DNA from: Parasponia andersonii
Lineage: Eukaryota > Streptophyta > Magnoliopsida > Rosales > Cannabaceae
Assembly (NCBI GenBank): GCA_002914805.1
Contig: JXTB01000349.1
Span: 9,748-73,747 of the forward strand
Direction of reading: 5' to 3'
Length of the DNA: 64,000 nucleotides
The translations under genes and the position numbers were made by a program. Each line of letters opens with the position of its first letter. Position 1 is the first letter of the stretch. The notes below the pieces were generated by a model, which made no database searches, had not been told where the DNA came from, and saw only the letters and a program-made list of their open reading frames with translations. Of the stretch, positions 36,545 through 50,350 are shown in pieces.

Positions 36545-37912
36545 TAGCTCAAACTGATCTTCATGTATGGTCAAGACTAACTTGACCTTAGGTCAAGATC
36601 CCCTTGATTTTTGGTCAATGTTATATTGACTTGAAGAGGTAGATCAAACTAATGTTGGCATACAATCAAGACTAACTTGATCTTAGGTAAATATTTTCTT
36701 GACCTTTAGTCAACATTATATTAAATCTATCAGGGGAGACTCAGTCAAGCAAAAGTATTCATACCGTGGTAATTCAAGGTATAACAAGTAGACTTGCCAC
36801 AATTTAATTCCACTCTGTAGTACGATTAGTGAATCTTCAGACTGCCCTATAAAAACATGACAAAAAGATTTTGATTTTGAATTAAGAAACCCATGCATTA
36901 CGGGTGAGAAGTTATTAATTTAAGATAAAGTAATTCTTTAAATGAGAGTAAGAAATTATTGATTTGAGGGTTAAGACGTTTTTAACCCGAGGAAAAAAAG
37001 ATATTGACCTAAGGAAAGAAGTGCTTGATTTGACTTAGAGTCAACAACATTTTTAATAGGGGTCATGAAGTGTGTACATGAAATTTGGTCATGATGTTAT
37101 ATGTGATGTGTTCTTAAATTTATAAAATGAAACTTATTGATTTCATATCAAGATTTCTTATTTAGGGTCAAAAACTTTATTATCTTTTGTTTTCTAATTC
37201 ATTAATTAGGTCAAGAACGTATTGACCCCATGTCAAGATTTTCTTAACTGGGGTCACAATCTTTTTAATCAAAAAATTAAATATAATTTTATATGCTTGT
37301 TAATTCAAAATTTTTTTTGACCTTGGATCAAGTAATATTTGACTTGAAGTCAAGATATTCTCGATCTAGAGTCAAGTTTTACTTGACTTGTAGTAATAAA
37401 TAAGGTATTTATCAAATATGCTGAATTTCACTAAAATATTTATTAAATAGAGGAGTTTTGGCAAAATGATAGTCATCAAATATACCAGAAATATTATTAA
37501 AAGCTATATATTTTATATCAACCACAAGCAAAAAAAAAGTAATTGTTTGAACTGTAGCTAAAATAAAATATTATATTTGCTTCCCTAAATTGGATCATTC
37601 TTATAAGTGAGTTTCGATATAGTTTTTATATTTTGTAATGTATGATAACACAACTTGCATGCAAGCCTATGATAGAACGATTCCATCATTTCAATAGTGG
37701 TATTGGTAATTAGCTTTTCGGATATCAGATTCTCAGTATACTTGATGAAAAACATATCACAGTCCCAGTTGAATGATAACAAAATATAAAGTTAAATAAA
37801 GTAATAATATTAAGTGACGGTCAAGTGATATATGACCCTAGGTCAAAAAGATCTTGCCTATAGTCAAGAATCGCATGGTTTGAGTCAAGATCATCTTGAC
37901 CTCTACTCAGAA
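36545..37912. repeat. GTCAA/TTGAC motif array
   Basis: Dozens of GTCAAGA, GGTCAA, TTGACC and ACTTGAC motifs occur over about 1.4 kb, far denser than in the flanks. At the left end two units of roughly 95 bases are tandem copies (starting near 36,547 and 36,644, both with 'tcaagactaacttga'). No coding sense. In style it resembles the TCGA arrays at the left of the window but with a different core motif. Confidence 0.65.
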
Positions 37913-40596
37913 TGAAAATAAGGAATGTCTAACACGAATTCAGTCCATAACTACTATCAACAAAACCAACACATGTCAAAATCTGTACATTAATGACTAA
38001 CAACAAATACTCATACCAAACTAATAATAATACTACCAACAAAATCCCAAAAAAGGTGGAAATTTTCACCAAAATTAGAAATTATATCAGTCGATGAAGT
38101 CAAGATAGATTTTTTCTTAACATACAATCTCAAAAGAAGGGATTTTGTTATTAAATATAAAATTAACATTTTATTCCTTTATTAAACCAATATTCGCCAT
38201 TTTCCTCTTCAAATTGACTGGATTTTCATTTGAGATATCAAGCTTCAATACTAGAGTTTTTGTCGGTGACTTTGACAGTGTATTTCTCTTTCTTTTTGAT
38301 GATATCGATATTAGAATTTTTGTAGAAGACGACTTTTTACTTTTGATTGGACAAGTTTTAGCCATTAGAGGTATTTCAAAGTTCCTTGAGAAAAAAAAAA
38401 AAAGACGAAGAAAATGGAGAGGCAAGAAATGAGAGTATTAAGCTTAAGGTGGTTTTGGAGAATTTTAGGTAGTTTTGAATTCAGATTTGAGAAGTTTATT
38501 TTCAAAAGAAATGGAGACAAAAAAGAGAAATAGTGAGAGAGGATAAAGAGATGAGTTTTACAATAAAGTATGGAAATATGTCAAATCCAAATAAGATCAT
38601 GTCAAGTCATATTTGGGGTTAGACTTGGGGCATTTGTAGTCATCTTGCTCTTGTGAGCCCCATTTTTTACTCCTAAAATCATTATCTAACAAACTAGTTC
38701 TAAAATTGTCAAATGGAGCTCCACTAGTCTTATTTGTGTCCTTTTCTCGGTGGAGTCTCCAATGGGTATCCATAACCAAAAGCCCTAAAAGACATGTACA
38801 CACTTTTTAAAGTATATTTACATAGATACCCACTTTTGCTTTTAATAGATTTGATACCTATTTTTATAAAGAAATTATGGTTGATATCTTTTTCTTCTTT
38901 TACACTTTATTTTAACAAATATCCATTTTTTTATTTTTTATAGCTAAATGACTACGTATATATATTTTTATACTTGATGCATAAGTTTATATACCAATTT
39001 TAAATTATGTCCTAAATATATATATTTTTATGCTGGCTATATGATATTTTACAAATGATATAAATATTTATGTATTAGTCATTGCTATAACATTAAAAAA
39101 TTGGACATTTGAACCTAAAATTAGGTCATTTTGCTATATGACCCATTTTTATGCTTATTTTTTAGAAATGTGTACTATGTGTATTCTATACATAAAATAT
39201 GCATACATTTCAAAATTTAAAGTGTTAAATAATACCTAGAAATCATATAAATTTTTAGAATGTATCCCATAGATTTATTTTGTATCACATAGCTATATGT
39301 TTATATATGAAATAGATACTTAAAAAAACCGATATACAAGTACTAACATGAAAAAACAGATATATGTAGAATATAAGACAACCAAAATGATTTTATTTTT
39401 TAATGGAGGACTCTTTTCTTAGATGACATTTTTATCAGTGTCATACATTTTTTGACCATAATGACCATTCGTCACTGATTTTTTTTTTTTTTTATGACAT
39501 TGAAGAACTCTTAAAAATTTCATAAGTCACAGTCATTAGACTTTTGACTACCAGTCGAAAAATTTGTGAAGCTTATAAAATGTCATTTCATCACTCGGAA
39601 GAAAATAAATAATAAAAAAAAAAAGTTATTCGGCAGAGGAAACTCCTAATTCTGTCCATTTTCCAAAGCAAAAATCATTAGCCACTCGATAGTGCCCTTT
39701 AATTTTATTTTTTAAGAAATAAAACTGCCTTTGATTTATGGACTCGAAAATTTTTGTAAAAGCAATAAAATCATCTTGACTTAGTTACGTTATTCTTTTA
39801 ATTTAAATAATTAATTTTTGTCTTAGTTTTGAAAAATTTGTACTCACACACGCCCATGATTCTTGAACTAAATGAGCTGATCGCAGTGGGGAAAAATTTA
39901 ACTATTAGTGGTATCTAACTCTCTACATAAACTTGATAAGTTTTAGTGACTCACTTATTTAAATATAGAATTACTTTGTTTAAATATAGATTTACTTAAG
40001 AAAAAAATTAATTACTTTTGGCCAAAATAGTAAACTCTCATTATCAATTTATGATTTGAGTAATTATTTATGGTTGTAATTTTCCAAGAGAAACTCTACT
40101 GAATATGCCATGATAAGACCTCATATTTGAGTAATAATTCTTTACACATTAAGATGAATTTCGATGATTTTCTTTAACGCATCAGGGATATTTCGGACCA
40201 AAACCAATATTTTTGAGAAAAACATAAAGAGTGATATATTTTCCAAATATGACTTCTTATCAGGCAAATTTAATAGAGTTAAAAATAAACGCCCCAATTT
40301 CCCTCAAAAAAAAAAAAAAAAAAAGAATGCCCCAATACAAATCCCTAAAAATAATTTAAAAGATTGTTATTTGTTTTTTGAAAAAATTATTATTAACTTC
40401 TTAACCTTCGTTACCCAAAATTACTAGTTTCAGAAAATATATTTATTTAGATACGCGCCCATAAAAAATCAAAAACCCTCCATTTTTAATTTTCATACAT
40501 ACAATACACCAAACCTCAAACCTTACTCTTCAAATCTTTCGTTCTTTAATCTTCGAAACTCGACTCACTCACTCTCTTTAAACCCTACTGCTGAAA

Positions 40597-43250
40597 ATGG
40601 AAGAAGAAGATCAGCAGAAGGTAGCAGATCTGATCAAGGAGCTCGTGCTCCGCTTGCTTTCCCAAAACCCCATCTCTGGTTCTCAACCACTGACCTCTAA
40701 CTCCCCGGCTTTCCAGAAGTATCTCCGCTACGCCGTTCGGATACTCTCGGCCCGATTGAGGTCCTCCATTGCTCCCGACTCGGCCGCCATTGCTGAGTCC
40801 ATCAAGCGCCGACTCGCTAACCAAGGTAAGTCCTCCCAAGCCCTCACTTTTTCCGAGCTATACACCAAATTCGCATCTAAAACGGGGCCGGGGAGCGTTG
40901 ATAACAAGTGGGCAGTTCTTCATTTGCTCGATATTATATCTGAGGATCGGAAGAACGCGTCGACCCAATTGGATTCTTCTTCGGTTTTGCTGCCCAATTT
41001 GGCGTTTAACGATGCCGAATTAGGTAACGATTCGTGGGTTTCGCGGCGAAAAGGCGGAAAGGAAAAGGGTTGGAGTAATGGGGTTTTGTTGGTCTCGAAG
41101 GACCCCGAGAATCTTCGGGATATTGCGTTTAGGGAGTTTGTAAATTTGGTGAAAGAAGAGAATGAGGTGAAAGAAGAGGTTTTGGTGAGAGATGTGCTTT
41201 ATGCTTGTCAAGGAATTGATGGGAATTATGTGAAGTTTGATGCTAGTTCTGATGGGTATGTTTTATTGGATTCTATTAAGGTTCCGAGAGCAACAGGGCT
41301 GATGGTTCGTAAGCTTTGTGAATTAGGGTGGTTGTTTAGGAAGGTCAAAGGGCATATTTCGGAGAGTATGGATCGGTTTCCGGCTGAAGATGTGGGAACA
41401 GTTGGACAGGCCTTTTGTGCTGCATTGCAAGACGAGCTTTCGGACTACTATAAGTTGCTGGCAGTGCTCGAGGCACAGTCGCTGAATCCGATTCCTTTGG
41501 TTTCAGATTCAGCAAGTTCAGGGAATTATCTCTCTTTGAGGAGATTGTCAGTTTGGTTTGCTGAGCCAATGGTAAAAATGAGGTTAATGGCTGTTTTAGT
41601 GGATAAGTGCAAGGTTTTGAAAGGTGGGGCAATGGCTGGGGCTATTCATTTGCATGCTCAGCACGGTGACCCAATGGTGCAGGAGTTCATGAAGCGTTTA
41701 CTCAGGCGGGTTTGCTCTCCGCTTTTTGAAATGGTGAGGAGTTGGGTTTTGGAAGGGGAATTGGAAGATATTTTTGCAGAATTCTTTATTGTGGGTCAGC
41801 CAGTGAAAGCTGAGTCGCTTTGGAGGGAAGGTTACATGCTCCACGCAGGGATGCTTCCTTCTTTCATTTCGCAATCTCTTGCGCAACGCATTTTAAGGAC
41901 TGGTAAGTCCATTAATTTCCTTCGTGTCTGTTGTGATGATCGTTTCTGGGCTGAAGCTGCAACTCAAGCTGCAGCTGCTGCTGGGACCTCAACGAGAAGA
42001 GGGGGTCTTGGATATGGCAAAACTGATGCTCTTGAGTCCTTGGTTGATGAAGCAGCAAAGAGAATTGACAAGCATTTGTTGGATGTTATTTACAACCGTT
42101 ATAAGTTCAAAGAACATTGCCTTGCTATAAAGCGGTATTTACTGCTTGGACAAGGTGATTTTGTTCAGTACTTAATGGATATTGTTGGACCTGAACTTTC
42201 AGAGCCTGCTAACACAATTAGCTCTTTCCAGCTAGCTGGGTTGTTGGAAACTGCAATCCGGGCATCTAATGCCCAGTATGATGATCCTGATATACTGGAT
42301 AGGTTGAGGGTACAGATGATGCCACATGGAAGTGGAGATAGGGGCTGGGATGTGTTCTCCTTAGAATATGATGCAAGAGTTCCTTTAGATACTGTGTTTA
42401 CTGAATCTGTGATGGCAAAGTATTTAAGAATATTTAATTTCTTGTGGAAGCTTCGACGAGTAGAGCATGCTCTTATTGGTGCTTGGAAGACCATGAAACC
42501 GAATTGTATCACTTCCCATTCCTTCAATAAGCTGCAGCATGCAGTTAAGTTGCAGTTGCTTTCAACTTTGAGGCGATGCCAGGTTCTTTGGGATGAGATG
42601 AACCATTTTGTCTCAAACTTGCAATATTATATCATGTTTGAAGTCTTAGAGGTCTCTTGGTCCACTTTATCAAATGAAATGGAGGTAGCTAAAGATCTTG
42701 ATGATCTGCTTGCGGCGCATGAAAAGTACCTCAATTCAATTGTTGAGAAATCTCTCCTTGGAGAACGGTCACAATCGCTTTACAAGTCACTCTTTGTCTT
42801 GTTTGATCTTATATTGCGGTTCCGAAGCCACGCAGATAGGTTATATGAAGGGATTCATGAGTTGCAAGCAAGGTTTTTATCTTTCTACGCTAGTTGTCAT
42901 GTTTCTGACCATTTTCATTGATGTGCATTTGATTACTAACAAGTACTTGCTGGTGCAGAACGGAAACCTCTTTGCCTTCTCAAGACAAGAGTAAATCAAG
43001 GAAGCAAGTGAGTGATAGATCTTCAGAGCCTGGATCCTGGATTAGTGATGGCAGGAAAGCCCTCACTCAGCGCACCAGTGAATTTCTTCGGAACATGGGG
43101 CAAGATCTGGATGCAATATCCAAAGAATATTCCTTGTTGCTTGAGAATTTCATTTCTCAGTTGCCTGTGCAGCAACATGTTGATTTAAAATTCCTCTTGT
43201 TTCGGCTCGACTTCACTGAGTTTTACAGCCGGATGCATCCCAGTAGCTAG
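40597..43250 (+). CDS. GCP3: Gamma-tubulin complex component 3 (GCP3/SPC98)
   Basis: This is a core subunit of the gamma-tubulin complex that nucleates microtubules at the nuclear envelope, cortex and spindle. It works with GCP2 and gamma-tubulin. Two coding exons, 40,597-42,872 and 42,959-43,250, are joined by an 86-base GT-AG intron with a CTAAC branch-like site. They give 2,568 nt, 855 aa, close to the Arabidopsis protein. The GCP N-terminal (Grip1) domain starts near residue 190 with VRDVLYACQGIDG and LMVRKLCELGWLF and continues past YMLHAGMLPSFIS. The C-terminal gamma-tubulin-binding (Grip2) domain includes LKRYLLLGQGDF-like AIKRYLLLGQGDFVQYLMD, YLRIFNFLWKLRRVEHAL and, in exon 2, LKFLLFRLDFTEFYSR. 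The start MEEEDQQKVADL is the first ATG and matches the family. It converges with the glycosylase gene downstream. No defect seen. Confidence 0.97.
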
Positions 43251-45057
43251 TACATGGGAAGGATGTCAATAATTTTGAGTCTAAACAAATATGTTGACAA
43301 GTTGAGGCTAGAAGAGGCAATCTGAATTCGGAATTGCCCCTGCTCGTGTGGCTCAACAATCATCCATTGGCTGGCTGACATCATGACCAACTAGTTCATT
43401 TTTTTATTGCTCAACTTAGGTACCGGAAAAATCTCGGAGTCTTTGTGCCCCAGTTAATTCTTTTGATCTTGTTCACCATTCTTCGAGTTTCTGAGACCTT
43501 GTACTTTTCTTAACTTTGCCAGGCAGTGTTTGCTTCTTTCTCATGTTCAAATGTGCGAGTTCATATGACATAAAGGTACATCTCTATCTTTTAGATCAGG
43601 GTTTGAAGGGTCAAAGTATACACGTATGGTTTCTGATGTTCTAATGGTTTGTTGTTGATTTCTTGCGGCTTAGCAAGCTTGTCCATTCAGGGATTGTATA
43701 TCTGTACTATAGTTTTGTATTGGATGAATGATAATCAATGTGTGCTATCTAATTTTTTTTCGCAATCTTTTTGATTTCTTCTATTCATCCTCTTTTTGTT
43801 GGTATTTGGCTGTCAAATTAAGCCCTCATGTAATTCTGAACGAACTCAGTAGTATGCTTAGAAGTTTTTTGTGATGACTGTAACTACAATTGAATTATTA
43901 GCATGTGGATAGCCAGAGAGGGTTAACCGTCCTCATCTAGTTTGGGAGACCAAGTGTATTCCATTTCTTAATCAAGAGCAAGGAGCTGCAGGCATTACGG
44001 ACGATTATTTCACTTTTCTTCTTTTTCTCAAAGAAATAATTTCATTTTTCCTGCTGGCATTTCAGGTTAGCTTGCCATTATGTCTAATACATCCACAAAC
44101 TGAAAACACCTTGAGGATAAAAGAAATGAAAGGCAAAAATGTAACCAGGTTTAGGATTTTTTTTTTTTTTGGGTGGATAAAATAACCAAGTTTAGGATTT
44201 GGCTACAGTATTAAAAGAATAACTTGAACCCGCATTGCCAGGAGTTTGTTATCGATGCCGAGGTTTGATTTTATGAATAATGTCAATAACAATGTGGTAG
44301 TCGAAGATATTACTGGAAATTACTAAAATCTTATCTTAAAATTCAAAATTTTCAAAGAAAATTTTAGAAAATGTTAAAATAAGTGATATTACATTATTTA
44401 TACTAGTTTTTATTTAAAAAGATTCCTATTTATAATATATAAGACAATAAAATATATGTACGTAGTAAAAAAACGATCGAACTTTATTTCACAAAACAAT
44501 TTTAAAAATAAAATATATATATCACACTATTTTATTTAATATATTTCATATTAATACTTTATAAATTGTAACTAGATCTAAATTACATTAAAAAAAATAA
44601 AATCCAATATGAAGAGAAAATTATGATTTATTGATATTTTTTTATTATCATTTTTTATTAAAAAAAATGACTTGGGAAAAAAAATATCATTTCAAAATGT
44701 CGACAATATTAGCTCATCTTTTATCGACATTTTATTGATATTGATATACCATTGACATTATTGATATTTTATGGATATATTGGAGAAAAATATTTTTTCA
44801 CTCAATATCGACGTTGGCGCTTTAAAATACAGAATATTATCACGACAATGACAATGTCGCAATATTTTAATCGACAGATGCATTTTTCCATAGGTGGATT
44901 AATGGATTCCTTCCTAATAAAAGGGAGTTTGTCAGTTTGGTGCCTGTACAAAATGAATTAAATATAAAAACTGTGCTATTCAAGGAAGGGCTATAAAGGG
45001 TGCTATATTTCAAACCTCAAATACAAGATAAGTTCAATCCTTTCTTTCTTGTGTGTG
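43251..45057. other. Spacer between the convergent GCP3 and glycosylase genes
   Basis: The first about 500 bases are likely the GCP3 3' UTR. From about 44,300 to 44,860 the sequence is very AT-rich with repeated 'gacattttattgatat'-like pieces. No gene seen. Confidence 0.45.
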
Positions 45058-47224
45058 TTAGGGTGGCCTGAGTGTGTTTTTAGGAGCACTAATCCAAGGG
45101 GTACCAGCAACAGCAAATCTCCACAATGCATTCACATGCTCGGGTAGAGCGTATTCGATCCCAACACGTGGACCAACCAAAATCTTTTCGGGCTCTGGTC
45201 CATCCAAAATTTCCAAACCACCTGGCCCAACCCAATTATTTATTTCAGAACTCATAGTTGGAGTCAAATTTCAAAACTTAGCAGAGGCATATTGGGTTAA
45301 AACATACCAGAAGTGAAGAGGGGATGATTGGACCATTCTGTTGAAAGACCCAGCGCTTGCCCAACCTAAAAGTAAAATTCAGTATCAGCTGCTGTAGAGG
45401 GGCAAAGATTTGTACAAATACATACTCTTTTCTATCATAAACACAATTAAGAGGGTACCTTTTGCACTTTAAAGCAAATGACCAATTAGAATACCGAATC
45501 ATAATATTGGTTTACATTCATGCATTTGCATCCAGGCCCGACTATTATATCAGGGGATTTCGTATCAACATAAAAAGATTCAATACCCACCAGAAGTGAA
45601 GCCTCTAATTCTAGTAAAAGAGTAGAAAACAAGAGGATGCTGACCTTTCCAGGTCCAGTAAGAAGAACAGGCTTATCCGTCTTCTGAACTCGACGCTGCT
45701 GAATGATCTCCATCCCTGAAATCAGTTCATGATGGCAATGAGAATGATACTTGGTAAAAATTCCCTTTTTGGAAGAAAAACTTCTCTCTCCATAAATCTT
45801 TTCCGGAAACAAATCCTACTGAAAATGTCCGTCAAACAATTCTACTAAACATGTCATATTGGAATCCTTCAAATGCGAAATCCTCACTCGAAATTTTTTT
45901 TCAACCTCCCATATAGAGCAACACTAGGGATATTTAATTTACAGCATTTTAAACCACACAAGTTATAATAAATGTGATCCCACTTTGAGATAGATAAGAC
46001 GTAATTGGTACAGATTTTTTAGTGCAAAACGATAGGTGTCCGGTAAATCTTAAGTGGATTTGAGAGTAGGATTACCAGTAATTGGAGCACAAGACCGAAT
46101 CAGGACTGCAGCCCCAACACCTTCCTTGTCAGCAACAACATTAAGCATTGAATGAAGACCATAACAAAGATAGACATACGCATGCCCACCTGCTCCAAAC
46201 TGTCACCAATGGAAATTTTCTCAGTTGGACCACATACATTATGGCCCATCATCCAAAAAACCAAGCTCAGACTCTCCATTAATTTCAAAGCTTAAATAAT
46301 AAATACATAAACTGTACAAAACCAAGAAATGAAAATATCTTACGACAGGAGCTGTTCTCGCCGTAATGCCAAATCGACCATGACAAGCTGAATCGTTTGG
46401 TCTGTAAGCTTCTACCTGAAAAAAGAAACAAAAATGTATTTTTGGTCACATTTTTCAGAAAACAACACACTATACTACGAGGCACTACTACTAATAAAGG
46501 TGTGTGGGATCATCACAAAATATATATATATATATATATATAAATATTGCCAATCCAGTAAGTATTTTTTCTTACCCATGTATAGGTACTTTTTTTACAC
46601 ATCTGTCACATAAAATCTACGTAATAAATTGGGACTCGTACAAATACCTCAAGTGTCATTATAGACGTAACTAGTAACAAATTATCTTACGTTTGGTTTG
46701 GGCACCACTACCCGTAACATCCTATTTATATGTAAGCTTTAAGCTTCAATTATTACCATAAACTTAGCACTATATCATGCGGCTTTCAGCCTTAAACCTA
46801 ATTACAATATCGAAAACTCCAAAATCTTGAATTGACAGTGACACTTGCTTTGATGATTATATCCTAAACGATCCCCAAATCTGGGTTTTCCTAGAGTTTC
46901 TCGAGAAGCAAACAGAAAATTTGAACCAAAAAAAAAAACAAAGGAGAAAATTGTTACGACCACCTCAGTGATTTGAAGAACGACGTCGTCTCTCCTCAGG
47001 AACTTTCCGAGCAATCGTGGGGCGAGGTCTAAGGCGTCAATTTGGAAGAAGGAAAAGGGCAATATCGCCATTTTATCAACAGAGAGCTCGGTGATTGGGC
47101 CTTCGAATCGCTGAAGCGGCCGAGTCTCCTCGTCGTCGTCGGCGTCGACGAGGGCGGTGGCGGGAATGGGTTTCTTCGGTTTGGGTTTGGCGGCGACTCG
47201 CTTGAATCGCCGACTTCTTTTCAT
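45058..47224 (-). CDS. MAG: DNA-3-methyladenine glycosylase (AAG/MPG type)
   Basis: This enzyme starts base-excision repair by cutting alkylated purines (3-methyladenine, hypoxanthine and related bases) from DNA. Coding exons on the minus strand are 47224-46964, 46415-46344, 46199-46076, 45715-45645, 45365-45308 and 45221-45058. They sum to 750 nt, 249 aa, close to the Arabidopsis MAG length. The N-terminus is basic ([17 protein letters not shown]), fitting nuclear location. The catalytic Glu is expected at residue 89 in [18 protein letters not shown]. Other family motifs are [26 protein letters not shown] and VGPRVGI. The start at 47,224 is the first ATG before the basic tail. All junctions are GT-AG and in phase. 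A CT microsatellite (47,287-47,308) lies just upstream, in the promoter or 5' UTR. Confidence 0.95.
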
Positions 47225-50200
47225 TTCTCCGATCAGACCAAAAACTCGTCGAAAAGTCAGTCAGTCAACTCACAAAAGTCACATTCCTCCCTCTCTCTCT
47301 CTCTCTCTGCTTTTCCAGTGTTTTGGCGAGCCTATCAGCTTAATTTGTCTTCCTTATTTACCCACCCAAAAAATAAAAATGAAACATGAATAATAATAAT
47401 AATAATAATAAGGATAACCGAAAAATAAAACCCTCCGGAATATCGTATTTATGCAATTTTAACTATATTTTTCGATTCGTGTATAATTGTATTTCTACCT
47501 TTTAATTTTTATAAATTTATATATTTTGCGTATAAATTAGATGATTTATATTAATTATTTTAAATTATTTTTAATAAATTTTTTATGTTAATAAATAAAA
47601 ATAAAATATTCTCAATTTAAATTACATATTTAATAAGAGTTTGTTGTTTATTTTACATATTAAATGTAAAAATTTATAAAGATTTGAAATATAGAAATAT
47701 AATTTTGTATATACTAAAAAATATAGTTAAATTTACAAAAATGTTATGCTTCATTTTTATCTTTTTTGCAGATAACAATAACAATAACAATAATAATAGT
47801 AATAATACTAATAATAATAATAGTGTAAATAAAAAAGGAGCAACATGATAGTTTCACGGAAAGATTACAAAACAATAATAAAATGATTTGATGACTCAAC
47901 TATATTATTATTATTATTTTGTAAAATTAGTTTACTTATAGAGTGATTTTATTCTATGTTGTCAATAAAGAAAATTTGATTTTAGTAAATCTAAATACCG
48001 AATTTTAATTTTTGATCAATAAATAAATAAATACACTGAAATTTCTCACGTTAACAAAAAAAAAAAAAAATACACCGAAACTATTGTGTTATGCATGTTC
48101 TGCTCTCCTTGGTAGAAATTGATATTCAACTTATAAAATCTATCAAATTCGGAACTCAAAAGTTTTGGCTAAGAAAATTATAAGAAATAATTTTGTATTA
48201 AAAAACTAATAATATTTAGACTTATTATCATTTGAGAGCATATTTAATAAAGTATAATTAAACGTACTAAAAACAGAAATAAGTACACTTATATGTGGAA
48301 TAAGTATTAAAATAAGTCTTTGACTCAAGTAATAAGAGCAACAACTATTCGATATCTCAGTTATATATTCGAGTCCTACCAAAAAAAAGCGTAATAAGTG
48401 AATACCATTAATTAAGTCTTTTTTTTTTCATTTGTTTTTCTTAAGGTAAGTTTACTGTTATTTCCTAATAGAGTTTAAGGGATCTGCATATTATCGTATT
48501 ATTTGAGATGTATACTCCATTATGTATTTATAATATTATTGTAATATTAAGTTTATTCATTAAAAAAAAATTAGTTTTATAATTTTTTGAGATAAAAGTG
48601 ATTGTTTTGTGATGCTTTCGAAAGTGATACGAAATACAAGCATGGTTCATAGATCTTAATGGGAAAAAGGAAATAGAAAAAGTGTTGCTAGGATACACTT
48701 TGTTTTTAATTTTTTATTTCTTTATATATATATTTTAAATTAAATGAAATGAAAGATTGAGATCTTCTCCAGACTTTAATTTAATTAAGAAAAATAAAAA
48801 ATATAAACCAATGGTATATCCAAACAAGCCATGTTTCTATAATAATACTTCAATCTACAAATGCAATCTAATAGGCCAAGCAGCCTATATTTCTTTAAAA
48901 TCTTCGTCTTCTTCCTTTCTACAATTTTTCTCTCTTGATTGTTCCCCTCTCCTATAAGATTTTTTGTACTTTTTTTTTTAAAAGTTTAATAATTCCATAG
49001 TGTCCTACTAAATTTTAGATTTGTGTATGTTTTATTTTACTTTTTTTTTTAATTAATCGTAGTTTTCTTCAAAATTTGAACCTTGTATGAGTTAGTTTTG
49101 GAACAATATTTATCGTCATCAAATAACAATTTTTGTAAATAATGCATCGCTGCATCAATCAAAAAGTTGACTCAGGTGGTTGAGGGGGATTTCAAAAAGA
49201 AAAAGAGGTAAAACATGGTGGAACTCGAATTATGTCCTTATTGATTTGTGTGCAATATATATCGTACACAATTACTATCTTTATGGTGTTAGTCAAATTC
49301 AATAGTTATCTATTGCTTACTATTATGATTTGTTAGTATTATCTTGATTTTTGTATTTGGTTCATTGTTTGGACGTAAAAGAGTATTTTATTTCAAAAAT
49401 TGGACCTAATTTATAATTAGGTTTAATGTTTAAAGAATGTATTTATGTTTATATTTATTTTAATGAGATCAAAATTGCATAATTTTTTGTTTAATGAATT
49501 AAATTTAATATAAAATATAATTAATATTAAATTAAATATAATATTATATAAAATATTAAATAATGTATTTGTTTTTATATTTATTTTGATGAAATAAATA
49601 TATTATAATTATTTATTCGATGAATTAAATTTAACATAAGATGATATTAATATTAAACTAAATATAATATTATATAATACATATATATATTACAACTAAT
49701 CATAACAATAAAAAATAATAATAACATCAATCATATTATGAAAAAATTCAGAATTTTCTAAAAATTTTAAAAATAAAACGATCATAAAAAAAATTATAGA
49801 ATTTTTATACTCTCTATTTCAGGCTTAATATATATATATATATAGATGGACAAAAGCCCTGTTAGTAAAATTAAGAACTAATTTTCATGGAGCTCACAAT
49901 AACAAGTGAAATTGGAAAAAGGAAACAGTTCTTCATATTTTCTTTCCCAATTTTTTTTTTTTTACATATTAGTGGTGGACAAAATTTTTTTTAGTAACAT
50001 ACTAGTGGGAGACATGATGTAATACAAAATATAAATTAACATAATTTATTTTCTAGTCATTCTTTCATACAATAGTCCAAAGCATTTACGAGTTTGGTAA
50101 AAACTAGTTTCTTTTAAAAAAAACCAAAGAAAATTCTCCCAAGACGTCTGATTCTCACATGACATGCAAATATGCAAATTTGAAAATTTCCTTTTCATCC

Positions 50201-50350
50201 CCAAAAAAATTGTTTCATCTCTTTTTTTTTTTCCTCCTATTGTCCGTTAATATTTCTCAAATGAAAATCAGTCTAATACTTGTTTCCAATCTATCCACAT
50301 AAACCCTAGTAGTCCCTAATTCCAACCCCTAAAACCGAGTAATCACTCGA
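47225..50350. other. AT-rich spacer with microsatellites
   Basis: No gene seen. It contains a CT run at 47,287-47,308, an AAT run near 47,388-47,411, mixed AAC/AAT repeats at 47,768-47,825 and a TA run near 49,828-49,844. The sequence 49,380-49,700 holds two diverged copies of an 'atgaattaaatttaatataa'-like block about 120 bases apart. It separates the divergent glycosylase and Aha1 genes. Confidence 0.5.

Larger units (their letters stand above)
32532..40596. other. AT-rich intergenic spacer with mobile-element debris
   Basis: No host gene seen over 8 kb. Items recognised and listed separately: a MITE (33,267-33,650), a poly-G run ending in an undetermined base (34,736-34,754), a two-copy tandem repeat (about 36,143-36,290), a GTCAA-motif array (36,545-37,912) and a degenerate direct repeat (about 35,668 and 38,900). 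The last about 100 bases before 40,597 are the leader of the next gene. Confidence 0.5.

Noticed and set aside
38145-38432. 95-codon plus-strand open frame with Phe/Asp-rich sequence
   Set aside because: Low-complexity translation of AT-rich DNA ending in a poly-A tract, overlapped by an equal frame on the other strand. No recognisable domain.
46100-46485. Separate small genes between glycosylase exons
   Set aside because: The open frames are glycosylase exons read through their introns. The spliced model accounts for all of them.
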